A stretch of DNA of 64,000 nt from Acerihabitans sp035013185. Its GTDB lineage: Bacteria > Pseudomonadota > Gammaproteobacteria > Enterobacterales > Enterobacteriaceae. The position numbers and the translations under genes are program-made. The DNA lies in contig NZ_JAYGJO010000003.1 in NCBI RefSeq assembly GCF_035013185.1, forward strand, positions 215,564 to 279,563. The letters run 5' to 3'. Each line of letters starts with the position of its first letter. The first letter of the stretch is position 1. The notes under the pieces were generated by a model. It worked only from the letters and a program-made list of their open reading frames with translations, was not told the DNA's origin and made no database searches. Below are positions 1 through 8,492 of the stretch, piece by piece.

Positions 1-150
1 ATTTTTTCCGTGCGGGGCATCAATCGTGCATCGGGCGCTGTTGTGGTAGTCCGTCCCGATCAGTATGTCGCTCATATCCTGCCGCTGCAGGCCTTTGACG
101 AATTGTCGGCGTTTTTTGCGGGTTTTATGCTGCCGGTGAACAAACGCTGA
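1..150 (+). CDS. FAD-dependent aromatic monooxygenase, C-terminal end (partial)
   Basis: The first frame is open from the window edge and ends with TGA at 148-150, giving about 49 residues. The piece VVVRPDQYVAHILPL followed by a phenylalanine-rich tail resembles the thioredoxin-like C-terminal domain of phenol 2-monooxygenase/PHBH-type flavoprotein hydroxylases, where an RPDQY-V/A segment is typical. Such enzymes hydroxylate aromatic rings using NAD(P)H and oxygen. The catalytic and FAD-binding parts lie outside the window, so substrate cannot be told. The gene runs toward the convergent SDR gene that ends 107 bp away. Confidence 0.6.
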   Translation: MFSVRGINRASGAVVVVRPDQYVAHILPLQAFDELSAFFAGFMLPVNKR

Positions 151-257
151 CAACCTTAACTCTCCCCCCTGCAGGCGCCAAGACAATCCTGCGGGATCCG
201 CGACATGACGTCATTCTTGCCATTGTTTGGGGGCAATGGCAAGCCGGCCTACATTTC

Positions 258-1091
258 TTAACCGTCGGTTGAACGCGTTAGAGCTTCCCAAACATCGATT
301 TCTGCGCGATAAGCGTTCAGTTTATCGCGCACCAGATCGAGTGCATCGCTTCCCAATAATAAATGGACCGGTGGAGTGTCACTCTCAATGATTGCCAGCA
401 TGGCACGCGCTGCTTTGGCAGGATCACCAAGTTGCTTACCCTTTTTCTCCTCCCGTGCCTGTCGTATCGGGTTAAATAAGGGGTCATAATCAGGGATCTT
501 ACGCGGGGTTCTGACCATTGATCGTCCTGCCCAATCTGTGCGGAAAGATCCTGGGGCAACGGCTGTTACCGCAATATTAAAAGGGTTGAGTTCTTTGCTC
601 AAAGCGTCGGAAATCCCCTCCAAGGCGAACTTACTGCCACAATAATAGGAAATACCTGGCATGGTAATGAATCCGCCCATTGATGTGATATTGATAATAT
701 GTCCGCGGCGACGTTCGCGCATATAGGGCAGCAGCGCTTTTATCATCGCTACCGCACCGAATACGTTTACGTCGAACTGGCGTTTCATGTCATCCAACGC
801 AGACTCTTCCATCACACCTTCATGACCATAACCGGCATTGTTGACCAGCACGTCAACCGGACCGATATTTGCCTCGACATCAGCAACCATATTGTCGATC
901 GATGTAAAGTCCGTCACATCAAGCATCCGTGCGAAGGCGTGTGAAGGGTTTACTGCCTCGAAAGATGCCTTCGCCGACGTGTTACGCACTGTTCCCACGA
1001 CGCGATGACCGATTTTCAATGCTTCCTGAGCTAATGCACGACCAAAGCCGCTGCTGACACCGGTGATCAAAATAATTTTGGATGGAGACAT
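258..1091 (-). CDS. SDR family oxidoreductase
   Basis: A 277-residue classical short-chain dehydrogenase/reductase. The cofactor motif TGVSSGFG is at residues 10-17, the NNAG motif at 84-87, a serine in ITSMGG near 137, and the catalytic pair Y150/K154 in YCGSK. The length and the absence of a signal peptide fit a cytoplasmic NAD(P)(H)-dependent enzyme acting on an unknown carbonyl or alcohol. It is transcribed away from the AraC-type regulator that starts 107 bp upstream, with a 30-bp inverted repeat in the shared promoter region, so that regulator probably controls it. Substrate is not predictable from sequence. Confidence 0.9.
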   Translation of the reverse strand: MSPSKIILITGVSSGFGRALAQEALKIGHRVVGTVRNTSAKASFEAVNPSHAFARMLDVTDFTSIDNMVADVEANIGPVDVLVNNAGYGHEGVMEESALDDMKRQFDVNVFGAVAMIKALLPYMRERRRGHIINITSMGGFITMPGISYYCGSKFALEGISDALSKELNPFNIAVTAVAPGSFRTDWAGRSMVRTPRKIPDYDPLFNPIRQAREEKKGKQLGDPAKAARAMLAIIESDTPPVHLLLGSDALDLVRDKLNAYRAEIDVWEALTRSTDG

Positions 1092-1108
1092 AGTAAAACA
1101 CCCGTTGG

Positions 1109-1138
1109 TTAAGAGATATGTGCATACTATTCTCTTAA
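1109..1138. promoter_or_regulatory. Inverted repeat between SDR and AraC genes (possible operator)
   Basis: TTAAGAGA at 1109-1116 and TCTCTTAA at 1131-1138 form a perfect 8-bp inverted repeat separated by 14 bp, and the spacer itself contains TATG/CATA. It lies in the promoter region of the divergent pair. This is what is seen; that it is the binding site of the AraC protein encoded at 1199 is inference. Confidence 0.45.
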
Positions 1139-1198
1139 ATTTTCACTTTTTAGACCAAATATTCTCTTTTTATTGCCTAATTCTATGAGGAGTCATTT

Positions 1199-2161
1199 GT
1201 GGGGGATAAAACGACAGTGTTTTCTGGCTTTGTTTCTGAGCAGCAGTATATGGCTAACCTGCTTTTGGCATTGGCGTCACAGGAAGGTTATAACCTTACT
1301 GTACTTCCTGGTGTCCGTTTTCTCCGTTCGGATCGCCCGCTGGCCCGCACGCCAGTTCTTTACGATCCCGGTATCGTCATTGTGTGCCAAGGCTCAAAAA
1401 AAGGTTATTTTGGCGATCAGACTTACGTCTATGACGAGCAGCATTATCTTGTGGTCTCTGTACCGGTGCCCTTCGTGATGGAAACTGATGCTTCTCCAGA
1501 GCACCCATTACTGGCCATATATTTACATCTGGATTTCCAACTCGCTGCCGAATTACTGATACAAATAGATAGGCTGGGCGTTGCATTACCAAAGGCTAAT
1601 CCCGAGAGTATGATCTCCAGCCCAATGGACGCGGCCCTAAGCGCTTCGGTACTTCGCTTCCTCGAAACAATGAGCAAGCCAATTGATGCCGAAATACTCG
1701 GACCCGCGCTGGTGAGAGAACTCTATTTTCGTGTGCTCACCGGCGCTCAGGGCAATGTCATGCGCTCGGCGTTAGCGATGCACGGTCAATTCGGAAAAAT
1801 TGGCAAGGCGTTACGCCGTATTCATGCCAACTATGCGCAATCCCTAAATCTTCCCAAGCTGGCAGAAGAGGCAGGGATGAGTGTGCCGACCTTTCATAGC
1901 CATTTTAAGGCCATTACACGGACATCACCCATGCAATACGTGAAATCGACACGTCTGCACCAGGCCCGTTTGCTGATGGTTCGCCAAGGCTTAACTGCGG
2001 CTGTCGCGAGCCAGGCCGTAGGGTATGAAAGTCCTTCGCAATTTAATCGCGAATTCAAACGATTATTTGGGCGTCCCCCCGCCGAAGAGACAAAGCGCAT
2101 GCGTGAGCGTTTTGCCCTGCCACCGGCGCATGCAACGTCAGAATTCGTTTCTTCGCACTAG
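1199..2161 (+). CDS. AraC family transcriptional regulator (AraC_N type)
   Basis: A 320-residue protein with GTG start at 1199, preceded by a good ribosome site (GAGGAG, 7-8 bp upstream). The N-terminal part (about residues 15-170, including the stretch TPVLYDPGIVIVCQGSK) matches the AraC_N cupin-like domain. Residues 210-310 hold the double helix-turn-helix of the AraC family, with the family signature around ESPSQFNREFKRLFG. It sits divergent from the SDR gene and likely regulates it, a very common AraC_N/SDR arrangement. The effector is unknown. Confidence 0.9.
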   Translation: MGDKTTVFSGFVSEQQYMANLLLALASQEGYNLTVLPGVRFLRSDRPLARTPVLYDPGIVIVCQGSKKGYFGDQTYVYDEQHYLVVSVPVPFVMETDASPEHPLLAIYLHLDFQLAAELLIQIDRLGVALPKANPESMISSPMDAALSASVLRFLETMSKPIDAEILGPALVRELYFRVLTGAQGNVMRSALAMHGQFGKIGKALRRIHANYAQSLNLPKLAEEAGMSVPTFHSHFKAITRTSPMQYVKSTRLHQARLLMVRQGLTAAVASQAVGYESPSQFNREFKRLFGRPPAEETKRMRERFALPPAHATSEFVSSH

Positions 2162-2367
2162 ATAACTAAAAGAAAAATTCAAAATATTATCAATTTGGCA
2201 TGTTGCTATAAGGGCTAAGTCGTTTTCGGGCGGTCATCTCCCTACAACACTGGGGCTGGAATGAAGTGGTGGAGTGGCATAGTGAATTTGGCCACCTGGA
2301 CAGAGGTGATATCATCACTTCAGCACACAAACAGGTGACACAATGATCGGATCTAACAAAAGAATAT

Positions 2368-2506
2368 TTAAACCGCTGCTCGATAATCGTTCTTCTCGAA
2401 AGTTGCCGGTGAAAGATACCCCAGTCGGGAATGATGGCGCTGTCGGTTGTAGACGATCTCGCTAAATTCCCTGATTACCCAAGCGCCTTCTTTTCGGGTA
2501 ATAAAC
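2368..2506 (-). pseudogene. IS3-family transposase (OrfB) C-terminal remnant
   Basis: In a minus-strand frame ending with TAA at 2368-2370 the sequence reads YNRQRHHSRLGYLSPATFE, the conserved C-terminal signature of IS3-family OrfB integrases. The frame is closed by a stop near 2506, so only about 45 residues survive. The sequence from about 2285 to 2340, starting TGAATTTGGCCACC, looks like the outer end of the same element. The rest of 2162-2367 holds nothing else I recognise. The relic lies directly downstream of tssG, where tssJ or other T6SS genes often follow. Confidence 0.7.
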
Positions 2507-2572
2507 TGTCAATACCAATCGAATTATGCCCCACCGGGGGGATCAGAATGACATTGGTAGCACATCTCTTTT

Positions 2573-3619
2573 TCAGGTCGTTGGCTTGAGCCGGTTTTTT
2601 TTGCCCCGAAGTCGCCCCAGATTCATGGTGACCTGTGCGGGCATCTTCGCCAGGTTATCGCCTCGCAGCCCCAGCACCGCGTTATAGCCCGCCAGCAGCG
2701 CACGGTTGCCCAGTTGTGGCAGTGGGGCCAACGTCGTTGGAATGGTCAGTTTCAGGCTGGCATCGTAATCACAACCCAGATAGACACCCAACAGCGCAAA
2801 CACGTCCTCGTGCAACGGGCCTCCCGGTAACCAGCTTTTGGCTTCGGCGGGGTCTTCGGTGTACAACGCTACACCGATAAGGTAATTCGCCTCTTTCGCC
2901 TGACGGCCCAGGATAAGCTTATCGCCTAACCGCTGAGGCTGTGCCAGTGATAATCTGGCCCGCTGGCTCCCGGCCGACATCCTCGTGATCTGGTGAGGTG
3001 TGACCGTCACCTGCGTATGGGGGGCATGCGTCTTTATCACGCTGACGATGCCTTCCGCCGTGCGGGTGGTTCTCATCAGGGGTTGCAACAGGGCCAGCAA
3101 GTGCGAGCTCGGGCCGTTCATGATACCGGTCAACGCCATCAGGCAACGTGAGGTTTTGTCGCTACCACCCGCCTCAAAGGTGGCCGGGTAGTGGTATTTG
3201 CGCCAGATGCGGTAAAACTGCGTCATCATCCGGTGGTTGAAAATATCTAAAAACGCTTCCAGCCCTTCATGCCCGTCACGCCGTTGGGCGATGTCGTCGA
3301 TATAACCGGTGGGCAGCGGCGAGTCGACGCCGTACAACCCCATAAAGGTGGTGCGCACTGTCGGTGGCCGCTCGGGATGGTCAGGATCGGTCTCCACCGC
3401 GTTGAGGGTGCTGACTGGGAACCCCATGCCCGGATGAGGACGAAAGCGCACCGCATCCTGCTCGAGGGAGAAGGTGCTGCCCAGCGGGGCCTTGTCGGGG
3501 GACAACTGTTCGACTATCTGGCAGAAACGGTAGAAGTTGAACTGGTGCGCCCGGTCGTGACCGTCGCTGTCCTGCCAGAACGCGGGCAGGATTTTATCAT
3601 TGTTGTGTGTGTCATTCAT
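2573..3619 (-). CDS. tssG: T6SS baseplate subunit TssG
   Basis: A 348-residue protein of the TssG (ImpH/VasB) family. With two TssG per TssF pair it forms the wedge of the T6SS baseplate in the cytoplasm. It begins DKILPAFWQDSDGHDRAHQF and contains the early FYRFCQIVEQL and the RFRPHPGMGFP region typical of the family; length is normal (about 330-350). Its ATG overlaps the tssF stop codon by one base (TGATG), showing translational coupling. It is the last recognisable gene of the cluster; an IS3 relic follows within about 70 bp, so the operon may have lost its distal genes. Confidence 0.92.
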   Translation of the reverse strand: MNDTHNNDKILPAFWQDSDGHDRAHQFNFYRFCQIVEQLSPDKAPLGSTFSLEQDAVRFRPHPGMGFPVSTLNAVETDPDHPERPPTVRTTFMGLYGVDSPLPTGYIDDIAQRRDGHEGLEAFLDIFNHRMMTQFYRIWRKYHYPATFEAGGSDKTSRCLMALTGIMNGPSSHLLALLQPLMRTTRTAEGIVSVIKTHAPHTQVTVTPHQITRMSAGSQRARLSLAQPQRLGDKLILGRQAKEANYLIGVALYTEDPAEAKSWLPGGPLHEDVFALLGVYLGCDYDASLKLTIPTTLAPLPQLGNRALLAGYNAVLGLRGDNLAKMPAQVTMNLGRLRGKKNRLKPTT

Positions 3620-5394
3620 CAGAACAGGATCCGTTCAATGCGCCGCTCTGGCCAGGCCCATTGCGTGCCGGACGGGCTGAGCGTCACCGTCAGTTGGGTA
3701 AAACGGCGGATGTCGGCGTACTGGGTATAAAACTGCTCGAGTAGTTCACTGAACAGCAGTGCGTCACCCTGACCGAAAAACGGTGTTTCATCGAGTGCGA
3801 CCCGGATGGCAACCCCGTGCCAGCCTTCGCCGGGATGGTGGGACTGTGAATAGTCCACCTGTTGGATACCGGCGATGCGTCGGGCATTGTCGGGGACGTC
3901 CGTCCAGTCCAGCAAGCTGAGCGCATGGCGCAAGGCATTGGTCTCCATCAGCCCGGCAATGGACTGTGGGTGGAGCAGGGACATCATCTGCCATTGGTAC
4001 AAAGCAGTGGTCGGCGGGTAGTGTGGCATGCCCGGAGGCGTGCGGGTAAGGCAGGACAGTTCCAGGTTGCCGAGGGACATCTGGCCGTCAAACACCGCCT
4101 GCGCCAACGCCCTGCGCGGGTAGGTGCCGCTGGTGCAGGTCAGGTTCAGGCGTATCTTCAGGCCCAGGTTCTTTTCATGGGTACGCCCGCCGAGCATCAG
4201 CACGGTGTCGTTCAGCCCGGCCGCACCTCGCTGCAGGCGGGTATGGTAATAACGTTCTGGCCACGCGTCGTCGTGCTTGAGCATGCCGCCTTTCTGGCGA
4301 AAATGGCTGTAGGGCACATAGTGGAACTCGGCCTGGTCTTCGGTCACCTGCGCGACATCATCCACCGTATAAATTTCGGTGTGCTCGTCGCTGAACCGGT
4401 GTGGCCGCAGGCGATACCGCGTTACGGTGGGTTCGACCGTCAGCGGTTGAGCCAGCAAGCGGAACAGGTTAATCACCGGCACACAGTGCATGCGGATAGC
4501 GGTCGGCGGTAACGGTAAATCATACGCCCAGCGTTGACTCAGGGTGACGTCGACATCGAATGCCGTGGTGTCCGGTGGGAACACCAGCGTCTCCAGCCCA
4601 CGCAGTTGCATAAAAAAATAGCGTTCCGGGCCGGTGAAATACTCCAGCCACGGGCGGATTTCACCGCACAACGCCGGGCTGTCGCTCACTGGCCACAGGC
4701 TGGGGTCGTGCTCCGACTGCCAGCGGGGTACAAACTGTGCCGCCACTGTCATGAGGTCGGACGACTGTTGCCAGAAGCACACCTGTATCTGTTTGACCTG
4801 GCGGCTAAGCGCCAGATACAGCGCCGACTGCAATACCCGGTCACCGTGCAGGTACAGGCTGAGGTTCTGCCAGTCGGCGGGGCGAATTTCGCTGAGTGTG
4901 GGCAACGTGAAACGCAGGCGTAGGGCTTGCTGCCCTTTCGGGCGGGTAAACAGCGTGACGTTATCCAGCGTAAAAGGATGCACGCGAAGAGCTCGTGTGG
5001 TGCGGTACGGACAATGTTGCCGGTCGCTACCCAACGGCTGGGTGAGCAGTTCGCTGCCTTCAGGCAACACCTCTTCCCGTGTATGCAACGCCGGGGTGGC
5101 AGGTGTCAGTTCGACCACGGCGGTTGAGGGTAATGTACGGTTGACCACCGGCAGCAGATGGGCATGCAACGGCTCGGTCAGTTCCGGGATATCATCATCC
5201 ACCTTCTGGCGTAGTCGGGCCATCAGCAGCGCAAAGCCCTGGAAAAGCCGTTCGACGGACGCATCGCGCTGGGCGGGGCCACCGTCCACGCCCAGTGTCC
5301 GGCCCAAGTCCGGGAACTGGTGGGCAAACTCCCGCGCCGCTTCCTTCAGGTAACGCATTTCGCCGTCAAAATAGTTTAAGAAATCGTCTTTCAT
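3619..5394 (-). CDS. tssF: T6SS baseplate subunit TssF
   Basis: A 591-residue TssF (ImpG/VasA) protein. The N-terminus DFLNYFDGEMRYLKEAAREF is the family hallmark. TssF and TssG form the baseplate wedge that holds the VgrG hub and docks on the membrane complex. A GTG codon (5397) sits directly before the ATG at 5394; I chose the ATG, though either could serve. The gene starts 15 bp after the tssM stop codon and is coupled to tssG, so the three are one transcript. No truncation or internal stop is seen. Confidence 0.93.
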   Translation of the reverse strand: MKDDFLNYFDGEMRYLKEAAREFAHQFPDLGRTLGVDGGPAQRDASVERLFQGFALLMARLRQKVDDDIPELTEPLHAHLLPVVNRTLPSTAVVELTPATPALHTREEVLPEGSELLTQPLGSDRQHCPYRTTRALRVHPFTLDNVTLFTRPKGQQALRLRFTLPTLSEIRPADWQNLSLYLHGDRVLQSALYLALSRQVKQIQVCFWQQSSDLMTVAAQFVPRWQSEHDPSLWPVSDSPALCGEIRPWLEYFTGPERYFFMQLRGLETLVFPPDTTAFDVDVTLSQRWAYDLPLPPTAIRMHCVPVINLFRLLAQPLTVEPTVTRYRLRPHRFSDEHTEIYTVDDVAQVTEDQAEFHYVPYSHFRQKGGMLKHDDAWPERYYHTRLQRGAAGLNDTVLMLGGRTHEKNLGLKIRLNLTCTSGTYPRRALAQAVFDGQMSLGNLELSCLTRTPPGMPHYPPTTALYQWQMMSLLHPQSIAGLMETNALRHALSLLDWTDVPDNARRIAGIQQVDYSQSHHPGEGWHGVAIRVALDETPFFGQGDALLFSELLEQFYTQYADIRRFTQLTVTLSPSGTQWAWPERRIERILF

Positions 5395-5408
5395 CACCGT
5401 TCTCTGCG

Positions 5409-8400
5409 TTATCGGAAAATCTGGCTGGGAAACTGAAAATTCTCAAGGCTCAGCAGGCTGAGCGGATCGTGACCCGGTGTAAACGCCAGTTGGTAATTGA
5501 GCTGCAAACCATCATCAGCACGCCAGGTCAGTTGATAGTGCGTATCGTCTACCTGTGTGACTTTCGCTTTTTTCAACAAACGGTAAAATGCCCAGACGCC
5601 GGGGGTGTCGAAATACAGTCGGGCCCCGGCCCTGATGCTGGTCCATATCAGCGAGGCTCTGGGGTAGTAGGTCTCCCCCGGCCATTGCATATCCTGCCAG
5701 AACGGCTGCTGGTTAACGTATGTCAGCGTTTGCCCGTCGATACGCAATTCGGTTTTGACCACGTCACGCGCCGTGCCTGCCTGCAACTGAAAACCTATAC
5801 CCTCGCTGTTTCCGTTGAGCGTTCGCCCCAGTTGGTCGAGGTGGTTGAGCTGTGTCAGAAATTGCGGGTTCACGGACAGTCCGGGGGGCAACGTGTCCGC
5901 GACCTGCCAACGGTGGTTTTTGTACGTCAGCACACCGCGCAGGTGTTCATTGATAAAGCGTACAATCCTGCCGGTCAGCGGGTTGATAAAAGTATTCAGT
6001 GTCGGCAATGACGCCTCTTTGCGGCTGTCGACAAACGGGAAGGTGTGGTCAAACGCCTGATGCCAGGGGCCGACAATCTCCGCTTGCCACTGCACGTTCA
6101 TCCTCTTGACGCCGGGGATCATCACGGTTTTCCAACTCTGGCTCAGGGGGGCCAGCAATAGCGCCTGTGTCATCGGCTGCCACCCTGTGCCTAACTGGTT
6201 ACGCAGGCGTCCTGGCAATTCGGCGATGGTATTATCAATCTGTGTGCCGCTAAATACCGATTGGGACAAGGCCGCCGTACCACCGTTCGCGGCCGACAGG
6301 TGACGCATCTGGTCACGCAGGCTCGCCGCACACATCCGCCAGGTGGTGAGCGTGATACCGTGTTCCACCGCCTGATTGGACACCATTGCCACCACGCCGC
6401 CAAAGACTGGTTGCAGGGCTGGATTGACCTCATGGTGTTTTTCGTTCGGACTGCCCGCCAACCCCTGCCAAGCCAACTGCTTCATTAGCGCCATCTGAGG
6501 AGAACGGTTCAAGTCGGCCGCCACGCTCAGTTGCACCGCTGGGTTAGCCGGACGGGCCTTGACCTGATTAAGTGTCTGCTGCCATGCGCGGGCGTAGTCG
6601 GCCAGATAGCGCGCCGTCAAACGGGCCCCCAAAGCACTCGGCAGCAGCGAGGCTTCCATGGCTTCCCCCGGCTCGACCAGTACCCAGTTGATCTGCTCCT
6701 GACGGTGGGTCACCCGGGTGGCAATCTCGGGGAATACCGCGCCGTCATACGCCTGGCGGGTAAACCGGCCCGGCACCTCGGCATCCAGGGTAAACATGCC
6801 CTCAGCATCCAGTCCATCGAGCAACTGCATCAGCGACAGATCGCCGAAGGTGAGCGCCGCACGGTCAAGAATGAGCTGATAGAGCCGCGCCTCGGCCTGC
6901 GGGCCACTCATGCTGTGCAACAGCGCGGCGCGGGCGTGGGCCACCCGTGCACTGTCCGGGGTGATTTTCCATTCGTGATGGTGGGCAAACTGGCGGGTAA
7001 AGAAGGCGATAGTTTGCGAAGGGACCGTTGGCAACAGTGCCGTGAGTTGCGCCGCGAAATAGGGTGGTGCGTCAGGGGCGGTGGTTTTCTCCGGGTGAGC
7101 CAGCATTAGGTAGGTTTTGAGCTGGTCATAGCTCGGTGAACTCGAGGTCAACGAGGCACTCAACTGCAGTTGCGCCGGTTGGACAATAAAGCGTTGGGCA
7201 AGCTGTGCGTAGGCGGGCCAGAGTGTGGGCAACAGCGCGTCGGTGACGTCCAGGCCCACGCGACGGTAAAGTGGCGCGCCCTGCTGCTGGTGCGTCAGCA
7301 GGGTTTGTATCTGCTGTTGCAGTGCGAACAAGACGCTAACGGAAGGCCTGACGTTAGCCTGTTGTACCAGGTTGGCCCCCTGTGTGACCAGCCGGTGATT
7401 GCTGCCCCACGACACCAGTACCCCCAGGGCGATGATGGCCACCATCGCGACAGCGGCCCCTTGGACAACAGCCAATGCGGTGATACCGACAGGACGACCA
7501 GCGCGGCGCTGAATGCCGCTAGCCAACTCCCGCCAGATGGGAGAGTCTGCCTGTTCATGTGGCGTATACGCGTGGAAACTCAGTGGGGGTGAGAAGGTGA
7601 CGCCATATAACGGTAATGGACGATATGCCGACAGCAATGACGTGAAAATATCGCGCCAGGAAACCAGACTGTGTTGCAGGTCACTGGACAGGCGCAGCAG
7701 GAATGGGCCCAGGTCAGTGTTAATCTGGGCCATGGCCTGCGCCCGCAGTGCAGGAATAAGTGCCTCAAGGCGGGATATCAGCGATTCTGGTGTCAGGCGC
7801 TTGGCCTGCAACACACCGACCAATTGCCGTGGGGGGGCCGGCAGTGGCCAGGCCAACTCACGGGTGTCCAGCAGATAAACCGGTGCCTCCCAGCGTAACC
7901 GACGTCGTACCTGTTCATGACCACGCCGTACCGCCTCGGCATGTACCACGTTGGTATATTTTGCTGCATGGCTGACCCAAATCAGCGCATCCACCGGGCG
8001 ATGGCGGCGCAATCGGCGCACTGTCTGAAGGTCATGCATATTCCCCCCTTTCGCCAGTGAGCCGCCCCACAGTAACAGCACCTGACCGACTAACAACCCG
8101 CCCTGCGCGGTGAGCCCCGGCGCCACCCGTTCAACGTCATCCACCTCACCCATGACCAGCAACCAGGGGATTTTACGTTGCCAATGGTCGCCGTAACGCT
8201 CACGCAGAAGCTGTGTTAACGGTGAGAGGTCTCGTCCCCCCACCGGGGGGCCTTCATTGCCATTCAGAAGGGCCGGTGGGGCAATCATCCCTTCGTGGTC
8301 CAGTTGCGTCGGCGCGCGACGGTAAGAACGCCAGATGATCAACAGATAACTCACCACCAGGCCAATGCAGAAAAGCAGGTATCCTGGCAGGAGATGTTCT

Positions 8401-8492
8401 CCCGGCATGTAGGCCAGCGACTGGGGTAAAAAATGAGGCGCTGCAAACGTCAGGATGCCACTGACGATAAGGACGACCAGAAGGCCTATCAT
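5409..8492 (-). CDS. tssM: TssM/IcmF-related T6SS inner-membrane protein, no Walker A motif
   Basis: A 1027-residue protein of the IcmF/ImcF-related family. Membrane segments are near the N-terminus (starting MIGLLVVLIVSG and around GYLLFCIGLVVSYLLIIW) and near residue 350, followed by a large periplasmic C-terminal part ending in the TssM-like FDTPGVWAFYRLL and LLSLENFQFP region. FTRQAYDG also matches TssM. Where canonical TssM has a Walker A loop, this protein reads VMGEVDDVERVAPG, with no GKS/T. I chose the ATG at 8492, which overlaps the upstream stop as ATGA and has AGGTG before it; a further upstream start at 8534 is open but lacks support. It may be a second, non-ATPase TssM paralogue. 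Confidence 0.82.
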   Translation of the reverse strand: MIGLLVVLIVSGILTFAAPHFLPQSLAYMPGEHLLPGYLLFCIGLVVSYLLIIWRSYRRAPTQLDHEGMIAPPALLNGNEGPPVGGRDLSPLTQLLRERYGDHWQRKIPWLLVMGEVDDVERVAPGLTAQGGLLVGQVLLLWGGSLAKGGNMHDLQTVRRLRRHRPVDALIWVSHAAKYTNVVHAEAVRRGHEQVRRRLRWEAPVYLLDTRELAWPLPAPPRQLVGVLQAKRLTPESLISRLEALIPALRAQAMAQINTDLGPFLLRLSSDLQHSLVSWRDIFTSLLSAYRPLPLYGVTFSPPLSFHAYTPHEQADSPIWRELASGIQRRAGRPVGITALAVVQGAAVAMVAIIALGVLVSWGSNHRLVTQGANLVQQANVRPSVSVLFALQQQIQTLLTHQQQGAPLYRRVGLDVTDALLPTLWPAYAQLAQRFIVQPAQLQLSASLTSSSPSYDQLKTYLMLAHPEKTTAPDAPPYFAAQLTALLPTVPSQTIAFFTRQFAHHHEWKITPDSARVAHARAALLHSMSGPQAEARLYQLILDRAALTFGDLSLMQLLDGLDAEGMFTLDAEVPGRFTRQAYDGAVFPEIATRVTHRQEQINWVLVEPGEAMEASLLPSALGARLTARYLADYARAWQQTLNQVKARPANPAVQLSVAADLNRSPQMALMKQLAWQGLAGSPNEKHHEVNPALQPVFGGVVAMVSNQAVEHGITLTTWRMCAASLRDQMRHLSAANGGTAALSQSVFSGTQIDNTIAELPGRLRNQLGTGWQPMTQALLLAPLSQSWKTVMIPGVKRMNVQWQAEIVGPWHQAFDHTFPFVDSRKEASLPTLNTFINPLTGRIVRFINEHLRGVLTYKNHRWQVADTLPPGLSVNPQFLTQLNHLDQLGRTLNGNSEGIGFQLQAGTARDVVKTELRIDGQTLTYVNQQPFWQDMQWPGETYYPRASLIWTSIRAGARLYFDTPGVWAFYRLLKKAKVTQVDDTHYQLTWRADDGLQLNYQLAFTPGHDPLSLLSLENFQFPSQIFR

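Noticed and set aside
3862..5353. Long plus-strand open frames (216 and 239 codons) across tssF
   Set aside because: They lie wholly inside tssF, have no domain features, and tssF itself is a clear family member.
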